A DNA stretch of 47,788 bases from NCBI RefSeq assembly GCF_022808645.1, contig NZ_JAKZKT010000035.1, positions 1 through 47,788 on the forward strand, read 5' to 3'. Below are positions 16,754 to 24,441 of the stretch, piece by piece. The notes below the pieces were generated by a model. It made no database searches, was not told where the DNA came from, and worked only from the letters and a program-made list of their open reading frames with translations. The DNA is from Bacillus litorisediminis. GTDB taxonomy: Bacteria > Bacillota > Bacilli > Bacillales > JC228. How positions within the stretch are numbered: the stretch's first letter is position 1; each line of letters starts with the position of its first letter. The position numbers and the translations under genes were made by a program.

Positions 16754-16957
16754 TTATTGATTGTATTGTGGTTCTTCTTGAAGAATTTGCTGAACTCTTG
16801 GCTCAAGCGAATCGATAATTGCTTGAGTTTGTTGTGCGGCAGTTTGGTAAAGCTGTTTAGCCTGTTTATTTTGTGTTCCTAATGCAAAGGTTTCTAAGCT
16901 TGCTTGCGCACTTTTCAATCCAGCAATTGTTTGTTTAACCTGACTTCCTACTGTCAT
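16754..16957 (-). CDS. DUF1657 family protein (first gene of the 2Duf operon)
   Basis: The 67-residue product starts MTVGSQVKQTIAGLKSAQAS and ends in EEPQYNQ, parallel to its neighbour at 16509 (LKSAQASLETFALGTQNKQA versus GIEAQLSTLALNSRDPNAAK). The pair looks like a tandem duplication. The ORF could start three codons earlier (16966), but GAAGGA abuts that ATG and is correctly spaced for the ATG at 16957. A sigma-G-like promoter lies about 50 bases upstream. Confidence 0.85.
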   Translation of the reverse strand: MTVGSQVKQTIAGLKSAQASLETFALGTQNKQAKQLYQTAAQQTQAIIDSLEPRVQQILQEEPQYNQ

Positions 16958-17006
16958 TTCATTCATTCCTTCTTTCTAAATTTCTGTATTAAAATTTCTA
17001 CAATGG

Positions 17007-17035
17007 TAGTATGACTGAATTGGACCAAAATATAC
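17007..17035 (-). promoter_or_regulatory. Sigma-G-like (forespore) promoter of the DUF1657-2Duf operon
   Basis: On the minus strand GTATA (17031-17035), a 17-base spacer and CATACTA (17007-17013). This agrees with the sigma-G pattern GHATR / CATnHTA. The position, about 50 bases before the first ribosome binding site, is right for the start of the operon. Confidence 0.6.
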
Positions 17036-17125
17036 GATTGAAAAATTTGTTAATAGATCTCCATGTAAAATAATTAAGAGAAACAGAAAAAATGGACGAA
17101 ATCAGACAGAAAATAAGTGCATGAA

Positions 17126-17158
17126 AAACAAACCCTGTATCGGTCGATACAGGGTTTT
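17126..17158. terminator. Bidirectional terminator downstream of the SPFH operon
   Basis: AACCCTGTATCG (17131-17142) and CGATACAGGGTT (17145-17156) form a near-perfect palindrome with T-rich flanks, strongest on the minus strand. It closes the SPFH/ribbon-helix-helix operon. Confidence 0.8.
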
Positions 17159-17160
17159 GG

Positions 17161-17340
17161 TTATTCTTCATCTTCTTGTTTTTTAATTTTTGAAGGAAGT
17201 CTTCCAGCGCGTTTTGCGGATTCTCTTAATAAGAATTCGATATGTGCGTTAACACTTCTAAATTCGTCGGCTGCCCATTTTTCAATAATCTTATACACGT
17301 CCGGGTCAATCCGTAAAGGGAAGCTCTTTTTCTTAGCCAT
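17161..17340 (-). CDS. Arc-type ribbon-helix-helix protein
   Basis: A 59-residue ORF encodes MAKKKSFPLRIDPDVYKIIE, then a helical stretch (NAHIEFLLRESAKRAG) and an acidic tail. The beta strand (SFPLRID) followed by two helices is the Arc/MetJ ribbon-helix-helix fold, in which paired strands contact DNA in the major groove. The start is six bases after the stop of the SPFH gene, with AGGA in between, so the two are translationally coupled. It may regulate its own operon through the dyad at 18223. An accessory, non-repressor role with the SPFH protein is also possible. Confidence 0.8.
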   Translation of the reverse strand: MAKKKSFPLRIDPDVYKIIEKWAADEFRSVNAHIEFLLRESAKRAGRLPSKIKKQEDEE

Positions 17341-17346
17341 ATGTTC

Positions 17347-18192
17347 CTATTGATATAAACTTCCTGTATTAATAACCGGCTGGGCAGCACGATCTGATAC
17401 AATCGCAACCATCAAATTATTGACCATCGCAACTTTCCGTTCTTCATCTAATTCTACCACTTCTTTTTCTTCTAACTGCTTGATTGCCATTTGTGCCATA
17501 CCAACAGCACCTTCTACGATTTTTTGCCTTGCAGATACAATCGCGGTTGCTTGCTGACGCTGCAGCATGGCACTGGCAATTTCAGTGGAGTATGCTAGAT
17601 GTGTGAGTCTAGCTTCAATCACTTTAACTCCAGCAACTTCAAGACGATCCTGTAATTCCACAGAAAGTTCATTAGAGACCTCTTCTGCATTTCCGCGCAG
17701 CGTAATTTCAACATTTTCAAAGGTATCATACGGGTATTTGGTTGCCACATGACGAATCGCTGTTTCACTTTGAATTTCGACAAACTCTTCATAGTTATCT
17801 ACATCAAAAACGGCTTTGGCTGAGTCGACTACTTTAAAAACAACAACGGCTGCTATTTCAATTGGATTTCCTTCTACATCATTGACTTTAAGCTTTTTTG
17901 TGTTGAAATTTCGGACACGTAAGGAAACAGTTTTTCTTAAGGTAAGCGGAACGGTAAGAAACAAACCGCTGCTGCGAATGCTTCCTAAATATCTGCCGAA
18001 AAAGGTAACGACAACAGCCTGGTTAGGCTGTATAACAGTGACTCCGCTTACAACAAGTACAGCGAGTAATACAAACGCAATGCCAAACGGGATGATTTGA
18101 TTAACTAGTGAAAATACAGCTAATCCAGTAAATACAATAAAAAGCAGGATCCCTAAAAAACCATTGATATGCCAAGCATTATTTTCTTTCAT
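17347..18192 (-). CDS. SPFH/band 7 domain membrane protein
   Basis: The 281-residue protein has two N-terminal transmembrane helices (about 10-30 and 33-52), then an SPFH domain beginning VIQPNQAVVVTFFGRYLGSI and continuing through a FDVDNYEEFV segment, and a C-terminal coiled-coil-prone part (MLQRQQATAIVSARQKIVEG). SPFH proteins form ring-like membrane assemblies and regulate proteases or lipid microdomains. It is distinct from flotillin-type proteins in length. The ATG follows AGGGGGA with good spacing. It is paired with a ribbon-helix-helix gene in an operon with a promoter/dyad at 18223-18261. Confidence 0.88.
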   Translation of the reverse strand: MKENNAWHINGFLGILLFIVFTGLAVFSLVNQIIPFGIAFVLLAVLVVSGVTVIQPNQAVVVTFFGRYLGSIRSSGLFLTVPLTLRKTVSLRVRNFNTKKLKVNDVEGNPIEIAAVVVFKVVDSAKAVFDVDNYEEFVEIQSETAIRHVATKYPYDTFENVEITLRGNAEEVSNELSVELQDRLEVAGVKVIEARLTHLAYSTEIASAMLQRQQATAIVSARQKIVEGAVGMAQMAIKQLEEKEVVELDEERKVAMVNNLMVAIVSDRAAQPVINTGSLYQ

Positions 18193-18222
18193 TTGACATT
18201 CCCCCTAAAATGTAAATCAATT

Positions 18223-18261
18223 TGATACTAATATGATATCACTTTTGTAAAGATATGTAAA
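18223..18261 (-). promoter_or_regulatory. Promoter with overlapping dyad upstream of the SPFH gene
   Basis: On the minus strand TTTACA (18256-18261), a 17-base spacer and TATCAT (18233-18238). The -10 overlaps the dyad TGATA-N9-TATCA (18223-18241), a plausible operator. The coupled ribbon-helix-helix protein is a candidate binder, by inference only. Confidence 0.5.
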
Positions 18262-18344
18262 CCGCAAATAAGAAATTTTTTAAAAATGAAACAATATTTT
18301 CCTGTCTTCGTATGAATACCATAATAAAAAGGGGGAGTTTGCTT

Positions 18345-19211
18345 ATGGATCGTATAGAATTTGTCAATTTTATTCCAAAGTTTTTATCGTTTTATAATAA
18401 GGCAAGCAAGTCTGATGTAACTAAAGTTAAAAGATGGGAGCTGTGGGAGGAGCTATATGGGTTTGCGGCAGTTCCGCCTGGAGATCAGGGAAAGGAAACA
18501 GCAAGACAGCTGTTAAAAGAAGCATGGAATCGTTATCCAGAAATGATAGAAAAACTGAAGAGCTGGAGTCCAGACGAGGAAAAAATCAAATTTGTGTTAA
18601 CGAAAGTGAAACAAGCACTCGACTATAATCAATCGATAGATTTGGTAATTCTTCATTTCGTAGGTGGATTTGAGGGTAATTGCTTCACAGCTCCTTATGA
18701 TGAGCACCGAAAAGTAATCTGTATACCTATCGAGGTTGAAATTCCTGAGGTGATTCTTGCCCATGAGCTTACACATGTTGTTCATGGTATAAAGGCGAAA
18801 CAGTCATCGGGCTGGGAAAGGACGATTGGCTCTCTTATTCTGGAAGAAGGAATTGCTACTCAAGCGAGTAAGCTTTTAGTTCCTGGATTACAGGATAAAG
18901 ATTATATTGAACATAGGGCTGGTTGGTTTGAAAAATGTAACCAAAAAAGAAAAGATATTCTTACGGGAATTAAACCTTATTTATTTGAATCAAAATCAGA
19001 ATTCCTTTATAAATTTACGTTTGAGAAAGGTACAACCGGAATCGAACGAGAAGGATACTATGCAGGCTGGGAACTTGTGGATTACGCTCTGAAGAAGGGG
19101 GCAACATTAGGGGCATTAGCTGAAATAGAAGAAGAAAACATTCCTGTGTACATAGAACAACTGTTACATGAATATTTGGAACAAGAAACAAGCGGTCCAT
19201 CAAAGTTGTGA
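18345..19211 (+). CDS. DUF2268-type zinc metalloprotease-like protein
   Basis: The 288-residue product contains the zincin motif AHELTHVVHG (H140, E141, H144) and a downstream EEGIATQ that can supply the third ligand region. This matches DUF2268 predicted Zn-dependent proteases. There is no signal peptide, so it is probably cytoplasmic. The ORF opens at 18312, but that extension contains the GGGGGAG ribosome binding site; the ATG at 18345 lies nine bases after it. It is a single gene. The substrate is unknown. Confidence 0.8.
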   Translation: MDRIEFVNFIPKFLSFYNKASKSDVTKVKRWELWEELYGFAAVPPGDQGKETARQLLKEAWNRYPEMIEKLKSWSPDEEKIKFVLTKVKQALDYNQSIDLVILHFVGGFEGNCFTAPYDEHRKVICIPIEVEIPEVILAHELTHVVHGIKAKQSSGWERTIGSLILEEGIATQASKLLVPGLQDKDYIEHRAGWFEKCNQKRKDILTGIKPYLFESKSEFLYKFTFEKGTTGIEREGYYAGWELVDYALKKGATLGALAEIEEENIPVYIEQLLHEYLEQETSGPSKL

Positions 19212-19253
19212 TTATTTAAGTCCAGAAGTAAAAATGGTTAAAGGAAAGGAGTG

Positions 19254-19280
19254 ATAAGCAACCCTGCTCAGGTTGCTTAT
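19254..19280. terminator. Perfect 10-bp inverted repeat ATAAGCAACC/GGTTGCTTAT
   Basis: 19254-19263 pairs with 19271-19280 around a seven-base loop. It overlaps the stop of the small minus-strand gene. T tracts are weak on both sides. It probably terminates one or both convergent genes. Confidence 0.5.
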
Positions 19281-19408
19281 AATTGGTCTTTTTGCTTTTT
19301 GGGTTTTGATTTGAATGAACGTTGTATGGCTTCCTTTGATAATTTATGTTTTGGGTCAATTCGAGTATTCCAGATACTATATTCAATTGAATTGTTTTCG
19401 TCTTGCAT
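19277..19408 (-). CDS. Small unidentified basic protein, 43 residues
   Basis: The ORF encodes MQDENNSIEYSIWNTRIDPK and ends with a lysine-rich tail (FKSKPKKQKDQL). AGGTGATTAC gives a good ribosome binding site next to the ATG, which distinguishes it from the longer overlapping frame at 19216-19416. No domain is recognised. The acidic start and basic end with little hydrophobic content suggest a short, partly disordered cytoplasmic protein. Confidence 0.55.
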   Translation of the reverse strand: MQDENNSIEYSIWNTRIDPKHKLSKEAIQRSFKSKPKKQKDQL

Positions 19409-19514
19409 GTAATCACCTGTTTTTTATAAATGGTTTAAAATGCAGCTTAACTATAGGATGTCTTATCCTATGAGAAACATGTATCGATTTTAAGCGAGTT
19501 AAAGGGGGAGAAAA

Positions 19515-19897
19515 TTGAAGATAATTGTGGGGGTTATCGTTTTAGTTCTAATTATGATCCTTAGTACTTTTCGATTGGAGACCAAAACCCTGGAACAATT
19601 CTACAAAGGTGACTTAAATGATGTAACTGAGATAAGGATTTTAGATGGCAATTCAGGATACAGTAAAACAGTTACGGATGAAAAATTAGTTAAAGCTTTC
19701 CTAAATAAGATAAAGGACATTAAATTTATACCAGTTGAAAATCAGGAGCAACGAAATGGATTCAATTATGCGATTTCCCTTTATGTGAATGATGAAGCCA
19801 CATTTCATTTTCGTTAGGTAAAGTGAACGAAAATTACTATCACACACAACCAGAGATATTACCGATTGTCGATAGCTTTTATAACAGTTTAAAGTGA
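19515..19897 (+). pseudogene. Membrane-anchored small protein with a frameshift
   Basis: A TTG behind GGGGGAG starts a protein with one N-terminal transmembrane or signal helix (MKIIVGVIVLVLIMILSTF) and a short extracytoplasmic part that stops at 19815-19817 after ATFHFR. In the next frame the sequence continues as LGKVNENYYHTQPEILPIVD to a stop at 19895-19897. Adding one T at CGTTAGG rejoins them into 127 residues. The family is not identified. A one-base homopolymer loss, biological or technical, is the simplest explanation. Confidence 0.6.
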
Positions 19898-19986
19898 AAA
19901 AAGCTTCATTGACATTTAGAAGAACTAGCAAACAAATCGTCTTTAGCGCTCTGTTTTAGTTTTGTTTGAAGGATTATGTAAACGTT

Positions 19987-20016
19987 AAAATGCACTCCCA
20001 TGAGAGTGCATTTTTT
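19987..20016. terminator. Bidirectional terminator
   Basis: AAAATGCACTC (19987-19997) pairs perfectly with GAGTGCATTTT (20004-20014), followed by Ts. It serves the convergent genes at 19515 and 20025. Confidence 0.85.
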
Positions 20017-20024
20017 ATCTATGA

Positions 20025-20426
20025 TCACATCTCCAGTTGTCTGGCGTCATCTACTATATGGTGCAACAGGTGGGCTAAATGATGAATAGGACCATATTCC
20101 TCTTCTTCGTCATCAACTGCTTCTTCTTCCTGGAATTCAAGGTCGTTTAGATACAGAGCCAAGAATTCATAGAAGTCCTGCAGGTCAAAAGAAAAACAAT
20201 AGGTTGGATCTTCGTTTTCTTCTTCATAAAGCAGGCATAAATAATGCAAATTTCCTTCTGCATCCTCTCCATCAAAAAAGACAAAAAAGCCGATATTCGT
20301 GTCTAATTCAAATAAATGCCGCGTCCCATTTTCTGTAACCTTATGAAAGTCTTCTTCATCCATAATTTTTACATTCATTGTTTCGACTGAATCTTCAGCA
20401 TGAAAATTCACTGTAACCGACTTCAT
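20025..20426 (-). CDS. Acidic hypothetical protein
   Basis: The 133-residue protein is strongly acidic, with a run EFQEEEAVDDEEEEYGP followed by a histidine-rich helix (IHHLAHLLHHIVDDARQLEM). AGGAGGTGATCCG immediately precedes the ATG at 20426, so the upstream extension to 20486 is not coding. No domain is recognised. The acidic run next to a His-rich helix could bind metal, but this is speculation. Confidence 0.7.
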   Translation of the reverse strand: MKSVTVNFHAEDSVETMNVKIMDEEDFHKVTENGTRHLFELDTNIGFFVFFDGEDAEGNLHYLCLLYEEENEDPTYCFSFDLQDFYEFLALYLNDLEFQEEEAVDDEEEEYGPIHHLAHLLHHIVDDARQLEM

Positions 20427-20553
20427 CGGATCACCTCCTAATTTATTTCCTCTATAGGATGTACCGGAAAAGTTGGAAGTAAACAATGGGTTTTAAATGA
20501 ATCACTTTTATCTGTGCGAATGACTCATTTTTATAAAAATTATTCAAATGAAG

Positions 20554-20579
20554 TGTCATAACTGACAATACTTTACGTC
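20554..20579 (+). promoter_or_regulatory. Possible ECF-type promoter of the second sigma operon
   Basis: TGTCAT (20554-20559), 16 bases, CGTC (20576-20579). The -10 fits ECF promoters; the -35 is a weak match to TGTAAC. The location is about 40 bases before the sigma gene. Confidence 0.35.
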
Positions 20580-20618
20580 TAAATAGATAGATACAAACAA
20601 TGAGTGAGGGGTTTCACC

Positions 20619-21128
20619 ATGTCAACAAAACAAACTATCTCAGAATGGTTTTATCAATATAGCAATGAGATTTATGACTACCTTGTGTATTACATGGGGA
20701 GTACCGATGTGGAAGATATGGTTCAGGAAGTGTTTATTAAAGCGATGAGGAGTCTGCATACTTTTAAAGGAGAGTCCTCACCCAAGACCTGGCTGATGAA
20801 GATTGCCCGTAATGTGGCGCTTGATGAGTACCGCAGAAAAAAGGCAAAAGGGTGGAGTAAGACGATCTCATTATCAAAAAGGTTTGAAGCAAATGATCCA
20901 AATACACCTGAAAAGATTTATGAAAATAACGAAACCAGACAGGATTTGTACAAAGCCATTCAGGACCTGCATGATAACTACAGAGAAGTGCTGCTTTTGC
21001 GAGGGATAAAAGAAATTGATACAAAAGAAACAGCAGCAATTTTAAATTGGAAGGAAGAAAAAGTTCGAACTACTTATCACCGAGCCCTTAAAGCACTTCG
21101 CAACACGCAAGGAGGTTATGAATTATGA
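20619..21128 (+). CDS. ECF RNA polymerase sigma factor (second copy)
   Basis: The 169-residue sigma factor has region 2 (DVEDMVQEVFIKAMRSLHTF, then WLMKIARNVALDEYRRKK) and region 4 (YREVLLLRGIKEIDTKETAA, then KVRTTYHRALKALR). A GTG at 20604 is in frame, but GAGGGG is properly spaced for the ATG at 20619. It overlaps the following membrane protein by four bases (ATGA), as sigma/anti-sigma pairs do. It is SigX-like in general layout and is clearly a paralogue of the factor at 5014, not a recent duplicate. Confidence 0.9.
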   Translation: MSTKQTISEWFYQYSNEIYDYLVYYMGSTDVEDMVQEVFIKAMRSLHTFKGESSPKTWLMKIARNVALDEYRRKKAKGWSKTISLSKRFEANDPNTPEKIYENNETRQDLYKAIQDLHDNYREVLLLRGIKEIDTKETAAILNWKEEKVRTTYHRALKALRNTQGGYEL

Positions 21129-22270
21129 GATTACAAAAGCCTTTACATGAGATTGAAAAAGAATTAAACAGATTTCCAAGTTTTAAGCTTAAAGAAGGAA
21201 AGCAAACTGAAATACATCAAATTTTAATGGAGGAGGCGACTAAATGGGAGATGAAAAATAAAAAAGGGAGATGGCTGAGGAGATTGGCTGTAGGCTTTTC
21301 AAGTGTAGCTGTCGTGGTTTTAGCTTTGTTCTTGGGATTTAGTTATTTTTTTGATAGTAATGAGGGAACCCGGCCTGCTGAAACTCCTGAGGTTCAGCCT
21401 AATCCACAAGAACCTACTAATCCGATAGAGTTTATCATTGACGCTGATTTTCACAAATTAGTAGCTCGTACTGATCAAGTAACAGGTGATGAAACCGTTT
21501 ATACGTCTAAGGATTCAGACATCATTCATAAATTTGAAAAGACTATAGCTGCTATGCCTTACGAAAAAACAGAGGAAACCAGTTCTGTATTTAATACAAA
21601 CTTTCAATTATATGATACCTCGAAAAAATTAATAGCTGAGATTATCTTTACAGGAGAGAATATTGTCAGCATAAACGGAGAGAGGTACAAAACAGATGAA
21701 GCAAAACTAAATGAGTTTAAAGAAATTTTCTTTACCGAGGACAATAAGGCAGATCCAGAAATTAATAATCCTGAATCAAGTGTACAGGAACTGGCCCGGG
21801 AAATTATTCAGGCGTTAGCAAAGAAAGACACAGCGATCCTTGCACAGCATGTTCATCCGGAAAAAGGATTATTGTTCTCACCTTACGTTTATATTCAAGA
21901 CGATGCATTAGTATTTGAAGAAGAAGAGGTAGCCAATTTATTAGGTAATTCGGATACCTATTTGTGGGGAACGTTTGATGGCAGCGGGGAACCCATGGAA
22001 ATGACGGCAGAACAATACTATAGTCGATTTGTATATGATCAGGATTATCTAAATGCTCACGAAATGAATATTGATTCCATCCAGCATCGAGGAAATTCGA
22101 TTAATAATATTAAAGAAAAACTCCCTGATTCCACTGTAGTAGAATTTCACATTAAAGGAACAGAACAATATGGCGGAATGGATTGGAGAAGTTTGAATCT
22201 TGTTTTTGAACGGGATGCAAGTGGTGGATTGAAGTTAGTCGCAATTGTACATGATGAATGGACGATTTAA
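21125..22270 (+). CDS. Probable membrane anti-sigma factor of the second ECF pair
   Basis: The 381-residue protein has a cytoplasmic N-terminus (1-48), one transmembrane helix (about 50-73), a Pro/Asn-rich linker (75-100) and two extracellular regions. One, from about 105-200, carries a strand-rich FEKTIAAMPYEKTEE part. The other, from about 215-381, has an EIIQALAKKDTAILAQHVHP helix and ends with a VAIVHDEWTI motif seen in Bacillus extracellular lipoproteins. Operon position and topology make it the anti-sigma partner. No zinc motif is present. The extracellular part presumably senses an envelope signal. Confidence 0.75.
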   Translation: MRLQKPLHEIEKELNRFPSFKLKEGKQTEIHQILMEEATKWEMKNKKGRWLRRLAVGFSSVAVVVLALFLGFSYFFDSNEGTRPAETPEVQPNPQEPTNPIEFIIDADFHKLVARTDQVTGDETVYTSKDSDIIHKFEKTIAAMPYEKTEETSSVFNTNFQLYDTSKKLIAEIIFTGENIVSINGERYKTDEAKLNEFKEIFFTEDNKADPEINNPESSVQELAREIIQALAKKDTAILAQHVHPEKGLLFSPYVYIQDDALVFEEEEVANLLGNSDTYLWGTFDGSGEPMEMTAEQYYSRFVYDQDYLNAHEMNIDSIQHRGNSINNIKEKLPDSTVVEFHIKGTEQYGGMDWRSLNLVFERDASGGLKLVAIVHDEWTI

Positions 22271-22331
22271 TGAATAGTATTCAGAGAGGCGATTTGCGAG
22301 TTAAAATCTTTATTAAGATGGGAAAAGTTTC

Positions 22332-22361
22332 TTTACATTTACCTTTTTCTTCTTGTAAAAT
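22332..22361 (+). promoter_or_regulatory. Sigma-A-type promoter of the ABC-F gene leader
   Basis: TTTACA (22332-22337), an 18-base spacer and TAAAAT (22356-22361). The predicted start near 22368 gives a leader of about 390 nt before the ABC-F start codon. Confidence 0.6.
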
Positions 22362-22407
22362 ATAAGGGTAGATACTAATTTTTGACATTAGGGAGGAAAT
22401 AAGGCTA

Positions 22408-22446
22408 ATGAGTATGTCTGTTGTTTTTCAAATGGTTTTAGCTTAA
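22408..22446 (+). CDS. Candidate leader peptide (12 residues) of the ABC-F gene
   Basis: A GGGAGG site 11 bases upstream precedes an ATG encoding MSMSVVFQMVLA and a TAA. It lies 40 bases after the predicted transcription start and ahead of an intrinsic terminator and a hairpin that masks the ABC-F ribosome binding site. This arrangement fits drug-sensing, ribosome-stalling leaders. There is no direct evidence of translation. Confidence 0.45.
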   Translation: MSMSVVFQMVLA

Positions 22447-22580
22447 TGCGGGAGAAGTCTGCCCATTTTTAGCAAAACCAATCGTAAAACAACGGACAAT
22501 TCAGGCCCTTTCCTCATTAAATATTCGTGTTTTGGCTGGTATATCGATTTTTAATCGGAATTATTTTATCCAGACAGGAA

Positions 22581-22614
22581 TAGGTAGGGTGTGTTTGCCC
22601 TACCTATTTTTTTA
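22581..22614 (+). terminator. Intrinsic terminator inside the ABC-F leader
   Basis: ATAGGTAGGG (22581-22590) pairs perfectly with CCCTACCTAT (22599-22608), followed by seven Ts. It lies between promoter and gene, so it must be read through for ABC-F expression unless another promoter exists downstream. Confidence 0.8.
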
Positions 22615-22701
22615 TTATTGGATTCCATTGCGCAATTTACGAATGATCTGACTTTTGGGAAATTTCTTGTAAGAATCAAATATAAGATGTAGGGCAGGGC
22701 A

Positions 22702-22751
22702 CGTACTCCTTGTTTTACGATTGGCGGATTCACCAATGATAAGGAGTGACG
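22702..22751 (+). promoter_or_regulatory. Hairpin sequestering the ABC-F ribosome binding site
   Basis: ACTCCTT (22705-22711) pairs with AAGGAGT (22741-22747), which contains the Shine-Dalgarno sequence. CGT/ACG extends the stem with one bulge, and ATTGG/CCAAT forms a nested helix. This should block translation until the stem is opened. Confidence 0.6.
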
Positions 22752-22756
22752 AAATC

Positions 22757-24301
22757 ATGAGTATTGTAAATGTAGAAAAAGTGACCCATTATTTTGGGGA
22801 TAAATTAGTTTTTAAAGATATAGATTTTCGGCTACTGAATAAAGAGCGAGTTGGTTTAGTTGGCCCCAATGGCGCCGGAAAATCAACCTTATTGAAAATA
22901 TTAACAGGTCATATTTTACCTGACCAGGGAATGGTTGAGTGGCAACCAAACATTCAAGTCGGTTATTTAGAGCAGCAGGTAGATTTGAAGGACGGCCAAA
23001 GTATTCGAGACTATCTCCGAAGTGCGTTTCAATTTTTATTTGATGCTGAACAGGAAATGCTGCTGCTTTCAAATAAAATGGGGGAATATGGTGAGGAAAA
23101 ACTCGAAAATGCACTGAATCGCTTTGCTAAGCTGCAAGAACTATTAGAACAGCATGATTTTTATCAGGTTGATCCGAAAATTGAAGAAATATCTAATGGA
23201 TTAGGAATTAGTGCACTTGGTTTAGAAACTGATGTCGGTCAGTTAAGCGGCGGCCAGCGAACAAAGCTTCTCTTGGCAAAGCTTTTATTAGAAGAGCCGG
23301 ATGTTCTGCTTTTAGATGAGCCAACCAATTATCTGGACTATGAACATATTGAATGGCTAAAAGGTTATTTAAAAAACTATCCGAACTCGTTCATTCTTAT
23401 TTCGCATGATACAGCCTTTATGAACGAAGTTGTAAATGTAATTTATCACCTAGAGCACAAAAATTTAACCCGATATATTGGCAACTATCAAAAATTCAAG
23501 GAAGCCTATGTATTTAGAAAGCAGCAAATTCACATTGCCTATAATCGCCAGCAGGCTGAGATTGAGAAACTCGAGACTTACATTAACAAAAATAAAGCGA
23601 GAGCTTCGACTTCTAAGCAGGCAAAAGCACGTGAGAAAAAATTGGCTAAGATCGAACGGATTGACAAACCGCTTACATTGCCAAAACCTAGATTTTCATT
23701 TCACGTTGCTGCACGTCCAGCCAGCTTAATTGTAGAGGTAGATCAGCTAGTAGTGGGCTATGAAGAACCTTTATTTTCACCATTCTCATTTACCTTAAAA
23801 CGCGGGGAAAAGGTCGCGATTACCGGACATAATGGGATTGGAAAGTCGACTACGCTAAAGACATTAATGGGCGAGATCAAGCCTTTAGGCGGAAACATTA
23901 AATTCGGCCAATATGTAAAACCCGCATATTTTGCACAAGAGTGGAGTATTACATCGGAACAAACACCTATCGATTACATTTGGTCTTTACACGAGTCTAT
24001 GACACAAAAAGAAGTCCGGCAGGCTTTAGCACGGGCTGGCCTGCGAACCGAGCACATCTTCCAGCCTCTAAAGTCTTTGAGCGGGGGAGAACAAACCAGG
24101 GTCAGAATATGCCAGCTTATTTTGGAGAAAAGCAATTGGCTTATCTTAGACGAACCCACAAACCACTTAGATGTTCAAGCGAAAGAATCCCTTTCGGAAG
24201 CACTTGAAAAGTATGAGGGAACCGTAGTTGTTGTTTCTCATGAACCCGACTTTTATAAAAACTGGGTAACGCAAGTGTGGAATATGGAACAATGGAGATA
24301 A
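22757..24301 (+). CDS. ABC-F family ATP-binding protein (YkpA/YbiT type)
   Basis: The 514-residue protein has two ABC domains without transmembrane segments: Walker A GPNGAGKST and GHNGIGKST, signatures LSGGQRTK and LSGGEQTR, Walker B VLLLDEPTNYLD and WLILDEPTNHLD. They are joined by a charged linker (about 240-320) typical of ABC-F translation factors. Overall it follows B. subtilis YkpA. ABC-F proteins bind the ribosomal E site; some protect against antibiotics, others aid stalled ribosomes. The in-frame upstream extension to 22721 overlaps the masked ribosome binding site, and AAGGAG precedes the ATG at 22757. The leader strongly suggests induction by a ribosome-related signal. Confidence 0.9.
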   Translation: MSIVNVEKVTHYFGDKLVFKDIDFRLLNKERVGLVGPNGAGKSTLLKILTGHILPDQGMVEWQPNIQVGYLEQQVDLKDGQSIRDYLRSAFQFLFDAEQEMLLLSNKMGEYGEEKLENALNRFAKLQELLEQHDFYQVDPKIEEISNGLGISALGLETDVGQLSGGQRTKLLLAKLLLEEPDVLLLDEPTNYLDYEHIEWLKGYLKNYPNSFILISHDTAFMNEVVNVIYHLEHKNLTRYIGNYQKFKEAYVFRKQQIHIAYNRQQAEIEKLETYINKNKARASTSKQAKAREKKLAKIERIDKPLTLPKPRFSFHVAARPASLIVEVDQLVVGYEEPLFSPFSFTLKRGEKVAITGHNGIGKSTTLKTLMGEIKPLGGNIKFGQYVKPAYFAQEWSITSEQTPIDYIWSLHESMTQKEVRQALARAGLRTEHIFQPLKSLSGGEQTRVRICQLILEKSNWLILDEPTNHLDVQAKESLSEALEKYEGTVVVVSHEPDFYKNWVTQVWNMEQWR

Positions 24302-24310
24302 TAAGTTTCG

Positions 24311-24360
24311 CAGGCTCAGGTAGTATTGCTTAATGCTTAACCTGAGTCTGTTCCTTTTTT
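24311..24360 (+). terminator. Rho-independent terminator after the ABC-F gene
   Basis: CAGGCTCAGGT (24311-24321) pairs with ACCTGAGTCTG (24340-24350) with one G-U pair, followed by a T-rich run. Confidence 0.75.
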
Positions 24361-24441
24361 GATAAGTCAATTTTCTTTGCTTTAAATAAGCAATATTGAT
24401 AAGATGTGGGAAATTAGATATAGAAGGAGCTTTGAATAAAA

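Noticed and set aside
19216-19416. 66-codon minus-strand ORF
   Set aside because: The overlapping 43-codon frame has the ribosome binding site; this frame does not.
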